Positions 1 to 10,329 of a stretch of DNA of 64,000 nt are shown here, in pieces. The DNA comes from Dermatemys mawii (Eukaryota; Chordata; Testudines; Dermatemydidae), in the NCBI GenBank assembly GCA_007922305.1, contig ML677333.1, positions 12,371,541 through 12,435,540 of the forward strand, written 5' to 3'. The notes under the pieces are model-generated. The model was not told the DNA's origin, did not search any database, and was given only the letters and a program-made list of their open reading frames with translations. The position numbers and the translations under genes are program-made. Numbering within the stretch: the stretch's first letter is position 1; every line of letters begins with the position of its first letter.

Positions 1-610
1 TTGTTTTTCTTAATGAAGAGTATTAAACACCAACCAGCATCTGCATTCAAGATCAGTGTTCCATCCTTTTTACAATTACAAAACAAATGACTCATGATAT
101 GCTAATAAAGCTTGTATTTATTATGTTAGCTTCCTTGAAGTAATAATTACATTTCCAAGCCCTTGAGTATCACACATGTCTAAAGATTGCAAAATGAGCA
201 AGAAAAACAACATGCTAGAATGAGTTCAGTAATATGGACAGGCATGGTCTTATCAACAGCAAATATGTATGATCTACATTTTTCCACTATAGTAACATAT
301 TCAGTTGTCCTGATTCCAAGGGAATTTTCTTGCTATAAATACCTAAAGAGGGAAATTAAAACTCACCAAAATGTATCATTTTTTTCAATGTCCCATTTTT
401 GACAGCAATCATACTCCAAACAACAGAAGATCAAAAGACTATTTTAAGGAAAGCTAGCAGATTACAAGACTGATTTCAATGGCAGCTAGATGCTCAGGCA
501 CTTTTGAAAATCATCTAAGGCACCTAGGTGGATCTTTAGGATCCTAAATACCTTGTGAAATCTCACCCTCCACTCATTATCTTTTAGAGAAAACAATTCA
601 GTCAACTTAC
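1..610. other. GREB1 intron after coding exon 7 (partial)
   Basis: This is intron sequence that continues past the window edge; the donor site is at 610-609 on the minus strand. I see no further exon. A short fragment around 490-555 resembles an old dispersed repeat built on CACCTAGG / CCTAAA motifs that recurs near 1150-1220 and 35380-35500. Confidence 0.7.
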
Positions 611-733
611 CATTTTTATTTCTATTTGGAGTCTGCAGATTGGGCTGCAAGTTCCAAGTTTCAGTAGATGATGGTGACTCTGGAGACCATCCTTTGTGGC
701 GCTTTTTAGGAGGCCCTGAATTTGTTAAAGTGC
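611..733 (-). CDS. GREB1: GREB1 coding exon 7 (123 bp)
   Basis: The exon is bounded by a CAG acceptor (736-734) and a G|GTAAGT donor (610-605), the best donor of the set. It opens and closes in phase 1. It encodes residues 305-344, starting after the split Gly 304. It contains GPPKKRHKGWSPESP (residues 310-324), which matches my recollection of human GREB1 closely. KKRHK (313-317) is a basic cluster that could serve as a nuclear localisation signal, followed by two Ser-Pro sites. The C-terminal half of the exon (ending TPNRNKN) diverges from the mammalian protein as I remember it. GREB1 is a nuclear estrogen-receptor cofactor. The next exon lies beyond base 1. Identification of the gene is firm; the NLS is inference. 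Confidence 0.95.
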
Positions 734-2751
734 CTGGATAATATTAATACATCAGAAAATTACTAATATGCAAAATGGAGGAATATTTTAACTTGTTAAA
801 TCACATACATGAAAGTCCAATAGGATTTTTCATAGACCAGCCCTATATACACATTAATTATTGCACTAGATTGCATCAAACATGCACACAGACTCAATAC
901 TTTGTATATGACCTTTATTTTACTGTGCTCTGTTACACCTTAATAATTTCAACTCTCCAGGGCAGGGACCTGTGATTCATTATAGCATAGTTCATATATT
1001 TTACAGCACTGTGAGTTCTGGGGAAATGATATTAGTATAGCATTGAAAAGTATGTTCTTACCCTGGATGCCAAGAACAAATGTTTTATTCTTTGTATGTC
1101 CAGATACAAAACTCAAAATGAGTAGATTTAGTGATTAGGAGAAATTGGATAAAATTTGCCTAAGTGCATCAGGGACTTAGGAATCTAAATCCCATTGAAA
1201 CATGATGGTACTTTGGAGCTTTGGAAAACACTACCCACCGTCATTATTTTTGCCACCTCATACTAGCTATCAGCTCTATTCCTCTGATATTCAAGGTTGG
1301 CAGCTGAAGAGTCTCATCAACTGGCTTCTGCACCTTGGTTTGTATTACCAATTACCATGCTGATTGAAGTTCCTGGTCTTTGATTTCCTGCGTTTTCCTG
1401 GGCATTTCTGCAATTTTCCAGAACAGTGAACTTGCACTGTTATCAATTGACATTTCTGACCAGTGGGTGTTAAGGGTCAAACACTCTGTTGGACTGAGCT
1501 CTTAGTCTCGCCCTACCTTAATATGCAAAGGTACTGGCATATCTATGTGCACTGTCAAGGCTATCTTGACAACAGAATGGTTATTCCCATATACACTTCA
1601 AAACCTGAGTTTGAGTCTTATAGATTTAAGAAAAGATTATATGTTCTTTGTAAAAGATACTCTACAAAAAAAACCACTACAATATATGTGCAGAGCTAGC
1701 ATGCCTTCAGATCTGGAATAAAATTATTCACTTGAAGATTTATTATAGAGCTAGTATCTACCAAAAAGATAGTCTTTTGTCCTTTATATTTTCCCCACAT
1801 GAGGGCAATCTATGACCATTTGTTCTATTTTCAATTACTTATCTTTCCTGCATAATCCACAGCAGAAGGTACAATTTCAAGACAAGCAAATCAATATAAT
1901 GTACTATGTTTTTGCAAATCCCCAAATCCTGCCAGGTCTCACATGGGTTATGTAATTCACTGACATCTGATGGTTTTCTTTGTGAAATGAGAAGTGAGAT
2001 CAGTTCATTTTCTAATAAACAAGTGTCCATCCACTTAGAGAATAAAGGGGTCAAGGACTGAGTGGGCATGGAAACTGAACTGGGATAAGGCATGCTGGCA
2101 GTGCAATTCCGTGAAGATTATCTACAATTAACCTATAATCTGACTGTGTCTATGATATGTCTATTAAGAGTTTTCCTTCCCAACAGCAGCTCCATGGTGC
2201 TCATGCAGAAAAGGATGACAATACAGATCAGACAGAACCATGCTGGACAACCATTTAAAAACAATATTGTTCCCGGTGAAGTCCAAAGAGTAATGTGAAC
2301 AGTGTCTTAAAATCGGGAGCTAGAGGTCTAAGTGGAATGGTCTTTCCCAATGTGGATTGCATCCTTTGATAAGAAGCTTCCGAGTGGTCAGAATAAAGCT
2401 TTCCTAGATCATTGTTCTGGAGTGACTATAAGAAACTGACACAGACAAATCCTTCCAAGAGTCTGGACACCAAACAAAGGCTGCTTTCTTTTCAAATTAA
2501 AACAAGAGTAAAATAAAGTTAAAAAAAAATTACTGTTCTGACTTCTATGGAAGCCATGTCAGAAAATGCATAACACACACCTTGAAAGTTAATAAGGAAC
2601 AAGAGATTTTATTAACACAATGACTCTTAGGGGAATATTCTGATCCACAAACACAGAGGAATTTATGCCAAATAGAATACTCCGATTTCCCCTCAAGTAA
2701 CCAAATCAGAATACACTATTTAGATTGGTTAAACACAAAGTTCAAAGGTAC
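734..2751 (-). other. GREB1 intron, 2018 bp
   Basis: The intron runs from a G|GTACCT donor at 2751 to a CAG acceptor at 736-734. Apart from scattered AT-rich sequence and short old repeat scraps (1150-1220), I see no element or exon. Confidence 0.85.
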
Positions 2752-2877
2752 CTAAGACTGATGGTCTTGTCAGAGCTGGCAGGTTATTTTTCACCAGTTG
2801 TTGTTTAGGAGAATCTTTGCCGTTGTAAACAGTTGAACCTAATGCTGCTGTTGATGAGAGATGATCAGATATTGTGC
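2752..2877 (-). CDS. GREB1: GREB1 coding exon 6 (126 bp)
   Basis: The acceptor is TTTTTGTGGCAG (ending 2878) and the donor G|GTACCT (2751-2746), both in phase 1. The exon gives residues 263-303, beginning TISDHLSSTAALGSTVYNG and continuing KDSPKQQLVKNNLPALTRP. The segments NGKDSPK and QL-KNN-AL-RPS align with human GREB1. The human protein reads KCQQ where this reads KQQ, so the turtle protein appears one residue shorter there. No known domain is apparent; this is a Ser/Pro-rich, probably disordered linker between the N-terminal module and the later conserved region. The GTACCT donor is weaker than its neighbours, which makes this exon a candidate for alternative skipping. Skipping would preserve the frame. 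Confidence 0.94.
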
Positions 2878-4295
2878 CTGCCACAAAAAGAGAAGTTATT
2901 TTAAACAAATGATTAGAGAGGTAGATCCTTCAGACGGTGTAATGAACTGATCAATTGGTTGCTGATTTCAATTAAACTAGGACAAATTACATCCGCTGAG
3001 GATCCCTTCATAGTGTTTATAGCACTGAACGCAGTGGGCCCAATTTGGATCTCATATCAGTTTTACACTAGTGGAACTCCACTGACTTCACTGGAGTTAG
3101 TTGGGGGTTTACATGTGGATGAGGCTTCAATCCTGCAATCAGATCCACACATTCAGCCCATCAGCATGAAGACACCTGCTTCCATGGAAAGCTCATTTCA
3201 GGAATGGGCCTTAATGAAAAGAATCAAGCATTGTATCAATACAAATAAACTCAAACAAAATTTTGAGTTTATATTTTTTTCCAAACATCTTTTTATTTAT
3301 CAGGAGCTGACAGTATCATATTAATAAATAGGTAGATTTGACTAACTCTAACTCTGTTTATAATTACTTTTACTTTTTCTACATGCATCTTCTGAAAATA
3401 TATACAAGTCAGTGATGTCCTAAGGGGATTGATGCTTTGTTCTCAACAGACACCAGGTCTCCAAATCTCAACTGTTTAATATATTTGGAGTTCAGGCTCC
3501 TCTCTGATAGAGAGAATAAAAATGTCTATGGAGTTGCTGCAGTTCTCAAAATACAAATACCGGTCACACTCATAAGACACTGGACAGCTGATTTCATTAG
3601 GAGGAAATCCAGAGATGATCTCACCTTTCATCAGTAAACACTTACCCATTCACCCCAGGAAATGTAAAAGCAAAACCTTCAGAATGTAAATATTTTTAAC
3701 CATAAAAGATATGGTTATTTTTTAAAAAATATAAAAACCTGATCTTAATTTGTCTGAAATATAAAAAATAAACCAATGTGTTTACCAGCAAAAGAAAAAA
3801 ACAGAAGCTTTTAACCTAACTTCCATATAATCTCTTCAATAAAGAGGATTCCCACTCATATCATAAAATGGACTAGATCAGAGGAACAAACTGAAATAAA
3901 CAAACTGATTTCCAGAGCATTTCTGGCTAGATAAGCAACAGCCGCAAAATGGTAACGCCCACTTTCACCACCTTACAACAGATGGATCTAAAAGATTTGG
4001 CTTGTCCTAGCTATGAAGCTAACTGATTCCAGAAGAAAAACATTTTCTGGACTTTAAGCTATTTGTCAACTCTTCATCAATTACTTTGAAAAAATGCTAG
4101 TAATGAAAAAGCCTTCAAAGAACCATTAACTTCATTTTATCAGCTATGACATTATTATACCAGTTACTTGATTTAGTTAGCCCAGACATCTGCATTTTAT
4201 TCATTTTGTGCTATGTTTCCATTTACACACACACACACACACACCCCACAATAAGAATATTTAATAACCCAAAGGGTTTCTCTTCTCCAAGTTAC
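2878..4295 (-). other. GREB1 intron, 1418 bp, with (AC)n
   Basis: The intron lies between coding exons 5 and 6. It holds a short CA dinucleotide run at about 4225-4246. A fragment at about 3035-3115 belongs to an old amniote repeat with motifs such as TTTTACAC and CACTGACTTCA. No exon is visible. Confidence 0.85.
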
Positions 4296-4439
4296 CTGTT
4301 TGTTGAGTCCCAACCAGAGCATTTGGGTTTGGTGCTGGAACAAGCTCACTTGTGGTGGTTAGCGTGGGGCCCGAACTCTCTGGAGGTTGGAACAAAGTGC
4401 TTGAACAAGGACGGGATGAAGCCTGTCGGCCTCTGAACT
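4296..4439 (-). CDS. GREB1: GREB1 coding exon 5 (144 bp)
   Basis: The acceptor is TTTTCTCAG (ending 4440) and the donor G|GTAACT (4295-4290). The split codon G|AG gives Glu 214, followed by FRGRQASSRPCSST (residues 215 onward). This corresponds to the EFRSRQ...STCSSSLF stretch of mammalian GREB1. The exon encodes residues 215-261, ending NALVGTQQT. Composition is dominated by Ser, Thr and Pro (for example ESSGPTLTTTSE), so it is likely an unstructured linker. AG occurs again immediately after the chosen acceptor (at 4439-4438), but using it would break the phase, so the start at 4439 is preferred. Gene identity is firm; the linker interpretation is inference. Confidence 0.95.
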
Positions 4440-4752
4440 CTGAGAAAACAAGACCCTTCCACTGAGAAGCAATACAAGAGCTTTATCTTTGCAAATTTAA
4501 ATGGAGAATTTAAAACATGAACTAATTTGATTAAGTTATTATATTTGGAAAGCGGGCACTAATGGTTTGTCAAACATGCCATCCCTTTATTAGTCAATTG
4601 CTTTCTACAGCTGTTCTTTTAGTAATCACCTAGTTTTAAAGACTCCTTCATTTATCTGCCTATCTCAGGTTTTTCTCAGACGCCAATCTCGGTGCTATCT
4701 AAGCTCTGCAGACAAGACCCAGAGCTCCAATAAGACAGCTTCATTATCTCAC
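4440..4752 (-). other. GREB1 intron, 313 bp
   Basis: This is the shortest intron in the window, with donor G|GTGAGA at 4752-4747. It is AT-rich, with no element or exon inside. Confidence 0.9.
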
Positions 4753-4935
4753 CTGCCCCTTTCCAGCAGATTACAGATCCTTTGGTAAGAGCTCCTTGTG
4801 CATTCCTGACCAGATAATACTTTAAGTGTTTCTGTTTCTTGGGCTGAGTGGTCAGTTTAAGATTGATGTGATTGGAAAATTCAGTAAAGTAGCAGAAGCC
4901 CTTCTTGCCACAGCCAACACAATTGCCAGAGAAAC
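4753..4935 (-). CDS. GREB1: GREB1 coding exon 4 (183 bp)
   Basis: The acceptor is TTATTTTATCAG (ending 4936) and the donor G|GTGAGA, in phase 1 at both ends. It encodes residues 154-213 and is the most recognisable GREB1 block here: [19 protein letters not shown], then [20 protein letters not shown], then [12 protein letters not shown] (158-161), Cys 167, His 175 and Cys 209 form a Cys/His cluster that might bind zinc, but this is inferred from spacing only. VGCGKKGF separates it from GREB1L, which I recall as IGCGERGF. The basic run PKKQKHLK (184-191) is surface-like. GREB1 binds estrogen receptor alpha and has been reported to promote its O-GlcNAc modification; the role of this N-terminal block is not established. 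Confidence 0.97.
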
Positions 4936-5242
4936 CTGATAAAATAAACAGTACAAAAGATCTGGTAAGATAGGTGACAGTAACATATAGACACATCACT
5001 TCCCTTGGGATTGTGAGCATTTGTGGTAAAGAATTCATCTGAATCAAACATTTTCTTACTACAAAAATTACGTCAAACCCTCCAAATTGCACTTAGCCAT
5101 CAGTTTCCTAAATTAAGCTTCACAGTTAGTAAATACATATCTTGTTTTCATTGTCTGAGGTTATATTTTTCATTTCAGACCACTTGCAAAAAATTCCTGA
5201 TACCTTCTTACCCAGGTCATAGGAATGGAAACAGGCTTTTTA

Positions 5243-5523
5243 GGCTTGGTCCACACTACACAGCATTTAGCAACACAGCTGTGTTGCTAAAAGTCAGGCA
5301 GTGTAAACACTATTTGTCAGCACTTTTACAGACAAAATACTTCCACCCACTATGAGTGGAGTTTGCGCTGTCAACAGGAGAGCACTCCTGCTGACAAGGA
5401 GCCGTTTACACTACAACTTACTGCAGCAAAACTTTTGTCTTTCAGGGGAGGAGGGGCTTTTTTAAGCACCTGTTAATGACAAAAGTTTTGGCAATGTACA
5501 ATTGGCAGTGTGTAGACAAAGCC
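5243..5523. mobile_element. Non-autonomous DNA transposon (MITE), TTA target duplication
   Basis: A 281 bp element begins GGCTTGGTCCACACTAC and ends GTGTAGACAAAGCC, which are imperfect inverted repeats. Both sides carry TTA (5240-5242 and 5524-5526), the 3 bp duplication typical of PIF/Harbinger-type elements. It has no coding capacity. Its right-hand TTA is also the left-hand TTA of the next element. Confidence 0.8.
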
Positions 5524-5526
5524 TTA

Positions 5527-6202
5527 GGGTATGGTTACACTTACAAGATTATAGCGCTATAGGTTATAGCGGTCCCCTTATACAGGAATATGTATAGCGC
5601 TATTGTATGTCCACACTCAGATGCTCCTGCGGTATAGCATGGCCACATTTGGGGCACTTAATGCGGCATTAAGAGCAGCGCATTAGGGCAGGTATCCCAG
5701 CATTCAGCTGGGTGCAACGTGCTTTTTAAACGAGGGAGGTGAGGGGGGACGCGTTGTGTGTATGCGGAGGGAGAGAGACAGTGGTTTTTCCGTTTTTCTG
5801 AAAGCCTGTCAGTGAGCCTCCGTTCACAGAAGGCTTTGTTTTCACACAGGCTCCCTCCTTAAACATTTGCATTGCTTATCTGCCGAGTTAAGAAAGAAAC
5901 TCTAAAGAGGTACTTCCCCATTCCTCCAGCCGAGTTCAAAACAAAGGGAAGAGACGTCAATTGCCTTAAATGGCTCTAGGCATCTCCAGAGATTACTTGT
6001 AGCGCAGTGGGTGTCCACATTCTTGCTGTAGCGCTACAGCAGCTGCGCTACAGCCCTTATTCCCCATGCCGAGGTGGATTAACAATAGCGCTATAACTCA
6101 GCAGTTATAGCGCTATTAGTGCCTTGCCAGTGTGGACGGGGAGTAGGTTATAGCGCTCGTGGGGGCTTTATAGCGCTATAAAGTGCCAGTGTAACCATGG
6201 CC
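5527..6202. mobile_element. Non-autonomous DNA transposon (MITE) with TATAGCGCTATA motifs
   Basis: A 676 bp element has terminal inverted repeats of about 35-38 bp: GGGTATGGTTACACT on the left and AGTGTAACCATGGCC on the right. Both lead into ATAGCGCTAT palindromes. TTA flanks it at 5524-5526 and 6203-6205. The motif ATAGCGCTAT occurs repeatedly near both ends. It is non-coding, and a PIF/Harbinger-like origin is inferred from the TTA duplication. Confidence 0.85.
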
Positions 6203-6365
6203 TTAGACTATTAAGGCCCTGACTAGAAAGCACTTAAGCATGTGTTTAAATCTATCCCTATGCAAGACAGCACTGAGCAAGTGCTTAACTTTAAACGTGT
6301 ATTTAAGCACATTTTTAAAGTAATTTCCTTATTAGGATTGCTCTCCTGAGTCAGGGCCTTCGGAA
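6203..6365. repeat. Old palindromic repeat with GCACTTAAGCA motifs
   Basis: An imperfect palindrome begins AAGGCCCTGACTAG and ends GAGTCAGGGCCTT. Internal motifs CACTTAAGCATG and AAGTGCTTAAC recur on both arms. The same family appears at 21105-21212, 41698-41815 and 44543-44697. Confidence 0.7.
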
Positions 6366-7084
6366 GGAAGTATTGCAAATCCCTTGCTGACTTAAGATAG
6401 CCTTCCCAAATTCGGGGCTAGTCTGCGTGAGCAATCTGCAAATCACTGAATTTGTTTTTAAAACTATTATTTATCTGTATGACACCAAGGTGCTTGGGGC
6501 TGCACGGAGCATGAAGGAAACATGCGCCCGCCTTGCGTCAAAGAGCTCACAGCCTGATAGGATAGCTGTGGCACACAAGGAACTTCCAGGGACTTTGTGC
6601 CATTCACTTAAATGGGAATTCCTCACACTGAGAGACCGTAGGATTGAGCCCCAAGGAGCAGATGCTGTTCTCTATTTGTTATTCAAATATGTAACAGCAC
6701 TCCTTTAGGGGCAGATTGACACAGAGAGGTTAATTTATACTGTGGTCTGGAATAGCCTTATTTTTCTTGCTATTTTGTGATGTATTTATATAGGAATTGT
6801 CATAAAGGATCAAACCAGCACTCCACATAGGCTAGTACCCTGTTAAAGAAATGGGCAGTTGTGGCATAACTGGTTCCTATGGACATTTCTTTCTACTCCC
6901 TCATCAATTAAGATATGGCTTGCACCCTGAAAAATAGAAGTTTTCCTTTCCTTTCCTTTAATCCTATCTAATGCATATGTGGATGTGTCATCATCATCTG
7001 CATAAAGGTCTAATCCATTTTTGAATCCTAGGATCTTTGCCAGGAAAACCATGGGAAAACTCTCATATGTGGATTGAGAAGAAA

Positions 7085-7500
7085 CTTTCCTATGAAGACT
7101 GAAAAGATTGAGATTGTTACCTTAGAAAGGAGACAAACAGGAAAAGATGTGATAAATGGACAAAGAATAATGAATGGTATTGAGAAGGTAGATCATGGGC
7201 TTCTGTTTCCTGTCTAATATTACAAGGGAAATGGGACATCAGTGAAACTGAAAGGTGGCAAATTAAAAACCAGTACAAGGAAATTCTTTTTCATTAAATG
7301 GGTGATTAAACTATGGAACTCATTAATACAGGTTGCCACTGAGGCTGAGAATTTAGCAAAGTTCAAAAAAGGTGCTGGACATTTATATAGATAACAAGAA
7401 TATTCAGAATTATCATAGTTAACTCTAACGCATTTTGGAAAGGATATTAAACCTCACACTTCAAGGCTTAAGCCAAACCCTACCTACAGGGTTAGGAAGA
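7085..7500 (+). mobile_element. Degraded CR1 LINE fragment
   Basis: The stretch reads like the 3' untranslated region of CR1: CTATGGAACTCATTAATACA, then GAGAATTTAGCAAAGTTCAA, in the order seen in better preserved copies in this window (52974-53355). A second, opposite-strand CR1 scrap lies just before it, at about 6800-6870. Confidence 0.55.
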
Positions 7501-8712
7501 TACCTAATGTAGGAGGCAAATTATTCCACATCAGTTTAATGTGAGGTTGAGTGCACCTTTCTCTCAAACATCTGGTACTGACCACTGTTGGAGACAGGAT
7601 ATTGAACTACATGGAGCCCAGGTCTGATTTGTATGGAAATTTTCATGCTCCAATATATTGCTGCAATGAATTCCACGGATTCATTACTCATATGCTAAAA
7701 CTATTTTCTTTTATCAGTTTTAAATGTGTTGCTCTTCAATATTACTGAATGTCCTTGTTTTCTGGGTTATAAGAGATGAAAAAAGAATGGTTTTACTTTC
7801 CACCATTTGTTATTTTGAATTCTTCTGTCATTTCCATCTTACTCACCTCTCTAAATTGACGAGTCACAATCTTACTAAATTCTCTCTATATTGAAGTTTT
7901 TTGATGCCTGTAATCATTTTCTTGGCCCACTTCTGATCTCCTTCAGTTTCTGCTTTAGGCTGAGGTAGGTGCCCATATCTGAACCCATTATTCCAGGTGA
8001 GGACGTACCATCAATGTATATAGCAGCATTATAATATTTTTAGTATTATTTTCCATCCCTCTTTATACATCTCCACATTTTTTTGCTGTTTAGCCACTGC
8101 AGGCCATTGAGTAGGGGCCTTCAGAGCTGTCCACAAGTCAGCCCATATATTTCTTACTCACCCACCCTGTCTGTTAAGAGGTTCAAGCAAGCATTTAAGA
8201 CACAGCCCCTCCCCCAAACCCCTGTGGAGTGGCACAGCACTGCAGCAACTCTCCTTACAAAGCTACAATTTTGCCTGATTCTGAACCCACTGGAGTCAAT
8301 AGCAAAACTCTCCTTTGCTTCAGTGGATGCAAAACAAGGCTCCCTATTCAGCAGGTGCTAATAGGGAAGGTTAGGTTAATATTTTAAGTCACATCTTTCA
8401 CACAAATTAAGTTTTCAAATTAACTGCCAATATTTTTGTTTTACTGAGATAAGGTAAACTAAAAGCACAGCCACTGAAATATAATGCTTTATAAACACCT
8501 GTTCAGAAGGAGAATACAAAGAAAAGAATTGTTCGTTCTGCTTACAAATCTGATTAGCTCAGCAGAATGTATTAAAGGCTAAAATTCATCCTTTGTTAGT
8601 CTGGTATCTAAGGGTACTAGGTCTTTTTGCTGGGGCTATATTGGAGCTGAAGTGTATTGAAATATGACAGTTACATCTCAGGTTCTGGTATATAGGTTAG
8701 TAAAGGTCACTA

Positions 8713-9009
8713 TGGGTACGTCTTCGCTACCCGCCAGATCGCGGGTAGCAATCAATCTTTTGGCAATCGATTTATCGCGTCTCGTTAAGACATGATAAAC
8801 TGATCACCAGCGGCGCCCACATCGACTCCGGAACTCCAGCTTGCTAAGAGGCACAAGCTGGAGTTGACGGGGGAGCGCACCGCCGTCTGCTGCCGCCATG
8901 AGGATGGCAGGTTAGTTGGGCAAAGGTACTCCAACTTCAGCTACGTTATTCAAGTAGCTGAAGTTGCGTATCTTCAGTCAATCTCTCCCCTTAGTGTAGA
9001 CCAATCCTA
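8713..9009. mobile_element. MITE-like DNA transposon remnant, GC-richer than surroundings
   Basis: The ends GGGTACGTCTTCGCTAC and TTAGTGTAGACCAATCC are degenerate inverted repeats of the GTCTACAC class shared with other elements here. Internally, CTCCAGCTTG and CAAGCTGGAG form a short hairpin. Several CpG sites remain, suggesting a fairly young copy. Confidence 0.65.
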
Positions 9010-9407
9010 AGACTTATAACACTAGGGCAAATTAGCACTCTGCATAAGCCTGCAAGTAAAACCAGGTATCACAAAACCATCTGTCTAACATCACACAAAT
9101 ATCAACAGTAACAGGAGAAAATCTTCAGTTACCTCAGTAATTAAAGGCAACAGTAAAAGGAACCAAAAATAAAACAGATGTGATTAAAGCTGTGCAGTGT
9201 TACCTGTGTTCTAACCAGATTCAGAATTCATGAAAGGGGCACAAACTGGAGAATGGAATCCCTTGTTCATCCACAGAACACAGAAAGCATGGTCAGCAGC
9301 AGTGAACTTTTCCCTACACTGACACCTACCCAGATTTTTCTTTTAAGTCTGACTATAGAAGGGACCATTGCCTACAGCAAGACACTGTGGTCTGCACCTG
9401 TTCTAGC

Positions 9408-9530
9408 TAAGGTGACCAGATGTCCCTATTTTATACGGACAGTCCCGATTTTTGGGTCTTTTTCTCATATAGATTCCTATTATCTCCCACTCCCGTCCCA
9501 ATTTTTCACATTTGCTGTCTGGTCACCCTA
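9408..9530. mobile_element. Short hAT-like MITE (123 bp) with 8 bp duplication
   Basis: The element has inverted ends TAAGGTGACCAGATG and TGTCTGGTCACCCTA. It is flanked by an exact 8 bp direct duplication GTTCTAGC (9400-9407 and 9531-9538). Non-coding. Confidence 0.85.
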
Positions 9531-9603
9531 GTTCTAGCCTTTAATCTATTTGCTGAGACCGACTGCCAGGTTGCCAAAACTGATGATAGAAACAGCTGTC
9601 CGG

Positions 9604-9735
9604 GAAGAAGCAGGTCATGGAGCATGAAATCTTTTCACGTGAACCACAGAGCAGCCACTTGGATCAGTTACCATGATACCGTGCTTGCTCTGTGATACAC
9701 TTGAAAAGATTTCGTGCTCCATGACCAGCTTCCTA
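9604..9735. repeat. Long inverted repeat (hairpin), about 48 bp arms
   Basis: The left arm (about 9604-9653) contains GGTCATGGAGCATGAAATC. The right arm (about 9687-9735) contains its near-exact reverse complement, GATTTCGTGCTCCATGACC. The arms are separated by about 33 bp. Both extend through GCTCTGTG/CACAGAGC. It is probably the remains of a palindromic MITE. Confidence 0.8.
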
Positions 9736-9896
9736 CTAAGCTTCCTAGGTCACTCACTTAGATCAGTGACCACAACCTCGATCAGACTCAGACTAGCAGA
9801 GACTGCACTGAAAGGTTCCATAGCCTCTTAAGGGCCTCCTGAGCAATGTCATTTAGAGACACTGAGAGATTAATTAGGAAATCTAATCTTTACTTA

Positions 9897-10111
9897 GGAC
9901 TTGTCTACACTTAAAATGCTACAGCGATGCAGCTGCAGCTGTGCAGTTGCACTGCTGTAGTGCTTCTGTGTAGAGACTACCTGGACCTGCAGGAGTGATT
10001 CTCCTATCAGCTTAAGTAAGATTCCCAAGATGCAGTAGCTAGGTAGACGGAAGAATTTTTTCGTCAGCCTAGCGCTGTCTACACCAGTGTAATTGCTGTC
10101 TACACTAACCG
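9897..10111. mobile_element. MITE of the GTCTACAC class
   Basis: The left end is GGACTTGTCTACACTTA, preceded by TTA (9894-9896). The right end is GCTGTCTACACTAACC, followed by GTTA. The centre holds GC-balanced palindromes (GATGCAGCTGCAGCTGTGCA). Same broad class as 5243-5523 and 20297-20602. Confidence 0.7.
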
Positions 10112-10329
10112 TTACAACTTTCCCCCCTCTAGTTAAATAAGAGTTTTAAAAACAGACTACCTGGTTCATAGGAACCCAGGTAGTCTGCCATCCATGCAGG
10201 TTTCTGCATTGGTCTGCCCACTAGAGGCCTATATTCAGTCACTGACACCTCATTCATGCTCCTTGTGACATTACTGTCTGAAGTACCAGAGAAGACAGGG
10301 CAGTCATTGAATGTACAACAGATCTCAGA

